From Glomus cerebriforme (taxonomy: Eukaryota > Glomeromycota > Glomeromycetes > Glomerales > Glomeraceae): a stretch of DNA of 49,868 nucleotides. Shown here in pieces: positions 46,781-49,868 of this stretch. A program made the translations under genes and the position numbers. Within the stretch, counting starts at the first letter, position 1, and each line of letters starts with the position of its first letter. The stretch covers positions 328,303-378,170 of the forward strand of contig QKYT01000012.1 in the NCBI GenBank assembly GCA_003550305.1, read 5' to 3'. The notes below the pieces were generated by a model. That model was not told where the DNA came from and ran no database searches. It saw only the letters and a program-made list of their open reading frames with translations.

Positions 46781-49700
46781 ATACGGAGAATCATGTAATA
46801 TGTAATATGTAATATGTATGTTGTGTGTCATCATTTTTTTTCATAAGTCATAACACATTAAATACCATATGATAAACTTGATAACCTACATTTCAATAAA
46901 GAAAAAATTTACTAAAAATTACAGAATTACAGCAACTTTTGCATAAGAATTTGATGAATTCAGGTGATAAATTTTTTAACTAAAACTAAAATATTAATGA
47001 ATGCATACGTTAGTGGTTTATTCCATTCTTTTTTAAAAAAAATTTTTTTTTTTTTTTTTTTTCTTCCCCAAATTTCATTTAAAAAGAGAAAAAAATTTTT
47101 TTTTGTATGATTACTATTTATTGTACATTACATTTTTGTGCTTCACATTTTTTGTTCCGATTAATGTTCGTCACACTCACACGACACCTTATATAAAAAT
47201 TACGCGCAAAATTAAAATAAATGCTTCATGATCTTTAGATTTTTTTAAATAAATTTCAAATTTCTTAATGAGAATTAATTTAGAACCATTTTATGTTCTA
47301 GTTTAGATTAGATTAAAGCATAAGTTACATGACCTTTTTTCGATCCATCATCATCCTTCCATGCAAGAAGATATGCAAATGTGACTGAACTGCAAGAAAC
47401 AACGAACAAGTTCATTGTTATCGATGACTATAAAGCTCGTTTTGATTATTTCATTAATTATTATTATTATTATTATTTATTTATTTTTTTTTAAAAAAAA
47501 AAATAATATAGATGGTCTTTTACTCGGTTATAACTCAGTATAATTTATTACAAGATATTTTTTTGGACGATTTTCATTGAAGAGAAATGTTTCAAAAATA
47601 CGTCTAATTACTAGAACTAGGAAGTAGATACTAGAAAGATTCAGCTGATTATTATTCACATATGATAGTATTATCTTTATATCAAGTGATAAATACTAAA
47701 AGAAATTAAAATTTAATTTAATTAGTAGTGAAATCAATAATTAATAATAATCGTTTCATTGATCTGTAAAAATTTTGTGTAAATTTATAAAACGATTTGA
47801 AATGTATATAATATATATATTAAATTATCTGTTATTAATTATTTATAATTAATAATCCCTTTTTTTCATTACCATTATGATTAATAATAATATAATCTGA
47901 TGATATCTTTACTTTCGTTTATTTGATATTAAGTTTTTTAATATTAGTGATACCAATGAACGAACCACCCATCACAAATTATTTATGCATGGAATTATGT
48001 AATCGGTACAATTGATATTAAATATGATACCAGATAACGCAAACTAATAAATTAAATTAAAATTTTTTAAAACCAACGTTTAATAATCCGTGAAATACTC
48101 AAATGATCAAATAATGTCGGTTACTACCGACATCCGCGGACTTTAACGTATCTTTATCTCTTTAATCTTAAATTATTCTTATTGGAGGTATTGACGATAA
48201 AAAGTCTTATCCTAAAAGAGAGGGACTGAGTAAACCTCATCAAGAAAAATATCTTCTAATAATTCATTAGAAACTTGTTTACCAAATTGATTTCATTTTT
48301 AGTAACTTAAAAAAGAATCGATTCAAATATAATTACAATAAAAGAGTTTTTGAATTCCTCAGCCTTAGTATACATATTAAATTGCCACGGTGCCACTGTG
48401 GCTTTAAAATATGAATGTGCATACATGTAGTTGGTGTAGATTTTTCGAGAATACATTTCTATTCTTTTTTTTTCTTTAAGAAAAATCCTTTTCGAGCAAA
48501 CAAATAATTTTCATCATGCATTTTTACTATATATAACCGAAAACCCGAATTTTTTGATACTTTTTTTAGTAAATTTGATAATCAATTCGGGAAAAAAAAT
48601 TACCGAATAAACTTTTTTTTAATAAACAAAAAAAAACTTTATTTCATTCATGATAACAGATAATACATAATATATTTACTTACCGCAGAACCACGCGTAT
48701 AAAACTTTAAAAAAAAAAATTGATTATTCCATCGTTAAATGTATAATGTATCTAACATGCAAGCCACGTGTGAAAATATTGGTACAATTAGATGCGCATG
48801 AATTGTTTACAAAAAAAAAAATTGTTCGAAAATAATATTATTAGACGATTTAGGAATTTAACCTTTAATGGACGTAAAAGAAAAAAAGAAAAATATTTAA
48901 CGCGAGTTGTGCATTATTATTATCATCATCATCATTATTAATTGAAACTGCATATGTTTTTTTTTTAAAAAAAAAAATAATGAATGAAAATTGATTCATT
49001 CTAAATTCTAATGAACGGCAAATAATAATAATAATAATAATAATAATTTGGATTTCTATTATAGTATTGTTATTATTATTATTATTATTTATTGACAATA
49101 TGAAAATTTTAATATTATTCTTAATGTATTATAATGTAATTCACTTTGTATTTCAAGTTCGGAATTTTCGGTTCGGATGAATCCTTTTAAAGGAGTTAAA
49201 TAAAATTACTATAAATTACAATTTAGAGTTCATTAAATTGTTCGCAAAACCGGTTATCTGTTATCATCGTTATGGTTATAATACTGTATTTATCAAGTCA
49301 CGTGCTTTATAATGCATTTTGATGTAAATCGCTTCTGTAAAAAAAAACGTCAAGTTGTTGCGATTTGCGATTACATTAATTTCATCAAATTCTGACTCAC
49401 AAAAATATATATCCGCTATTTGGATGACTCGAGTCTATGAAATAAACCATGTTAGTAATAAATGTGTTACTGATACATAATAATACACTTTTAAAATTCC
49501 CTTCAGTTATGAAAAATTAATCTTAATCCGGCCGAAATTAAGATTTTCATAGTATTAGCACGTGATATTAGTGCAAAAAATATATATATAAATAATATCC
49601 TAATATATTTGACTTCTTTGCATTTATAGAATTATATGTAAAAATGTCTTTACAATAATGCATAATATATTGACATATTACTCAGTTGCTACTTTTATCA

Positions 49701-49868
49701 ATAACCTCTATTTTTTATTTTTTAATAATTTTTTTTTATTCATTAGTTTTATATTTATTAATTCAAATTTCAGATTGATGTTTGGCAAAATTGATTTAAT
49801 ATTTTAATTTACTCTTTAATTTTTTTTTATTTTTACAATTGTTTATAATCTTTATTTTATTTTTTTTT
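46781..49868. other. Gene-free A/T-rich stretch with simple repeats
   Basis: No gene seen on either strand. Features are a short tandem repeat of ATATGTAAT near 46794-46818, a palindromic A-run/T-run at 47033-47062, another at 47485-47503, and an (AAT)n / (ATT)n inverted pair at 49020-49091. It could be a long regulatory region or UTR of a gene beyond the window. Confidence 0.4.
49020..49091. repeat. Inverted (AAT)n / (TTA)n microsatellite pair
   Basis: About nine AAT units (49020-49047) and about seven ATT units (49069-49090) on the same strand, separated by roughly 21 bases. They are complementary and can form a slipped hairpin of over 20 pairs. Confidence 0.7.

Overview
The window looks like nuclear DNA of an AT-rich fungus, most likely an arbuscular mycorrhizal fungus of the Rhizophagus type. 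I infer this from very high A+T with long homopolymers, short GT-AG introns in nearly every gene, a Ste12-type factor that combines an STE domain with two C2H2 fingers, a fungal GGPP synthase, an F-box/LRR protein of the kind expanded in Glomeromycotina, and remains of LINE, MULE, hAT and pogo/Tigger transposons. No database search was possible.

Layout. 1-5565: decayed repeats, with a hAT transposase relic, a degenerate LINE 3' end, a complete but dead pogo/Tigger element (2699-5080, terminal inverted repeats, TA target site) inserted into that LINE, and a small inverted-repeat element. 5566-28194: the gene island. In order it holds STE12 (+), an N2227-type methyltransferase (+), a vacuolar-type ZIP zinc transporter (+), GGPP synthase (-), a GCR1_C/AT-hook DNA-binding protein (+), ubiquitin-eL40 fusion (+), an F-box/LRR protein (+), mitochondrial uS17 (-), GPN-loop GTPase 1 (-), Tim13 (+) and a LARGE-like glycosyltransferase (+). 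Spacing is tight: convergent pairs lie about 180 bp apart and divergent pairs 226-365 bp apart. An intact hAT-type MITE sits before the last gene.

28195-41000: a graveyard of nested transposons. It has two retroelement families with target-site duplications, a roughly 100-bp minisatellite, a MULE/FAR1-like transposase relic on the minus strand, a roughly 160-bp MITE in two inverted copies, and a roughly 459-bp TA-flanked MITE in two copies, one split by a retroelement. 41000-49868: almost gene-free, rich in A/T tracts, with one plausible small single-pass membrane protein at 43372-43683.

The genes form no pathway or operon. They are ordinary eukaryotic functions: transcriptional control, translation, protein targeting to mitochondria, zinc storage, isoprenoid synthesis and glycosylation. 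The more unusual signals are a divergent ubiquitin sequence, a ZIP intron that is a multiple of three and splits the metal-binding motif, and a strong transition (C to T) signature among the stop codons of dead transposases. I found no clearly new multi-gene system.
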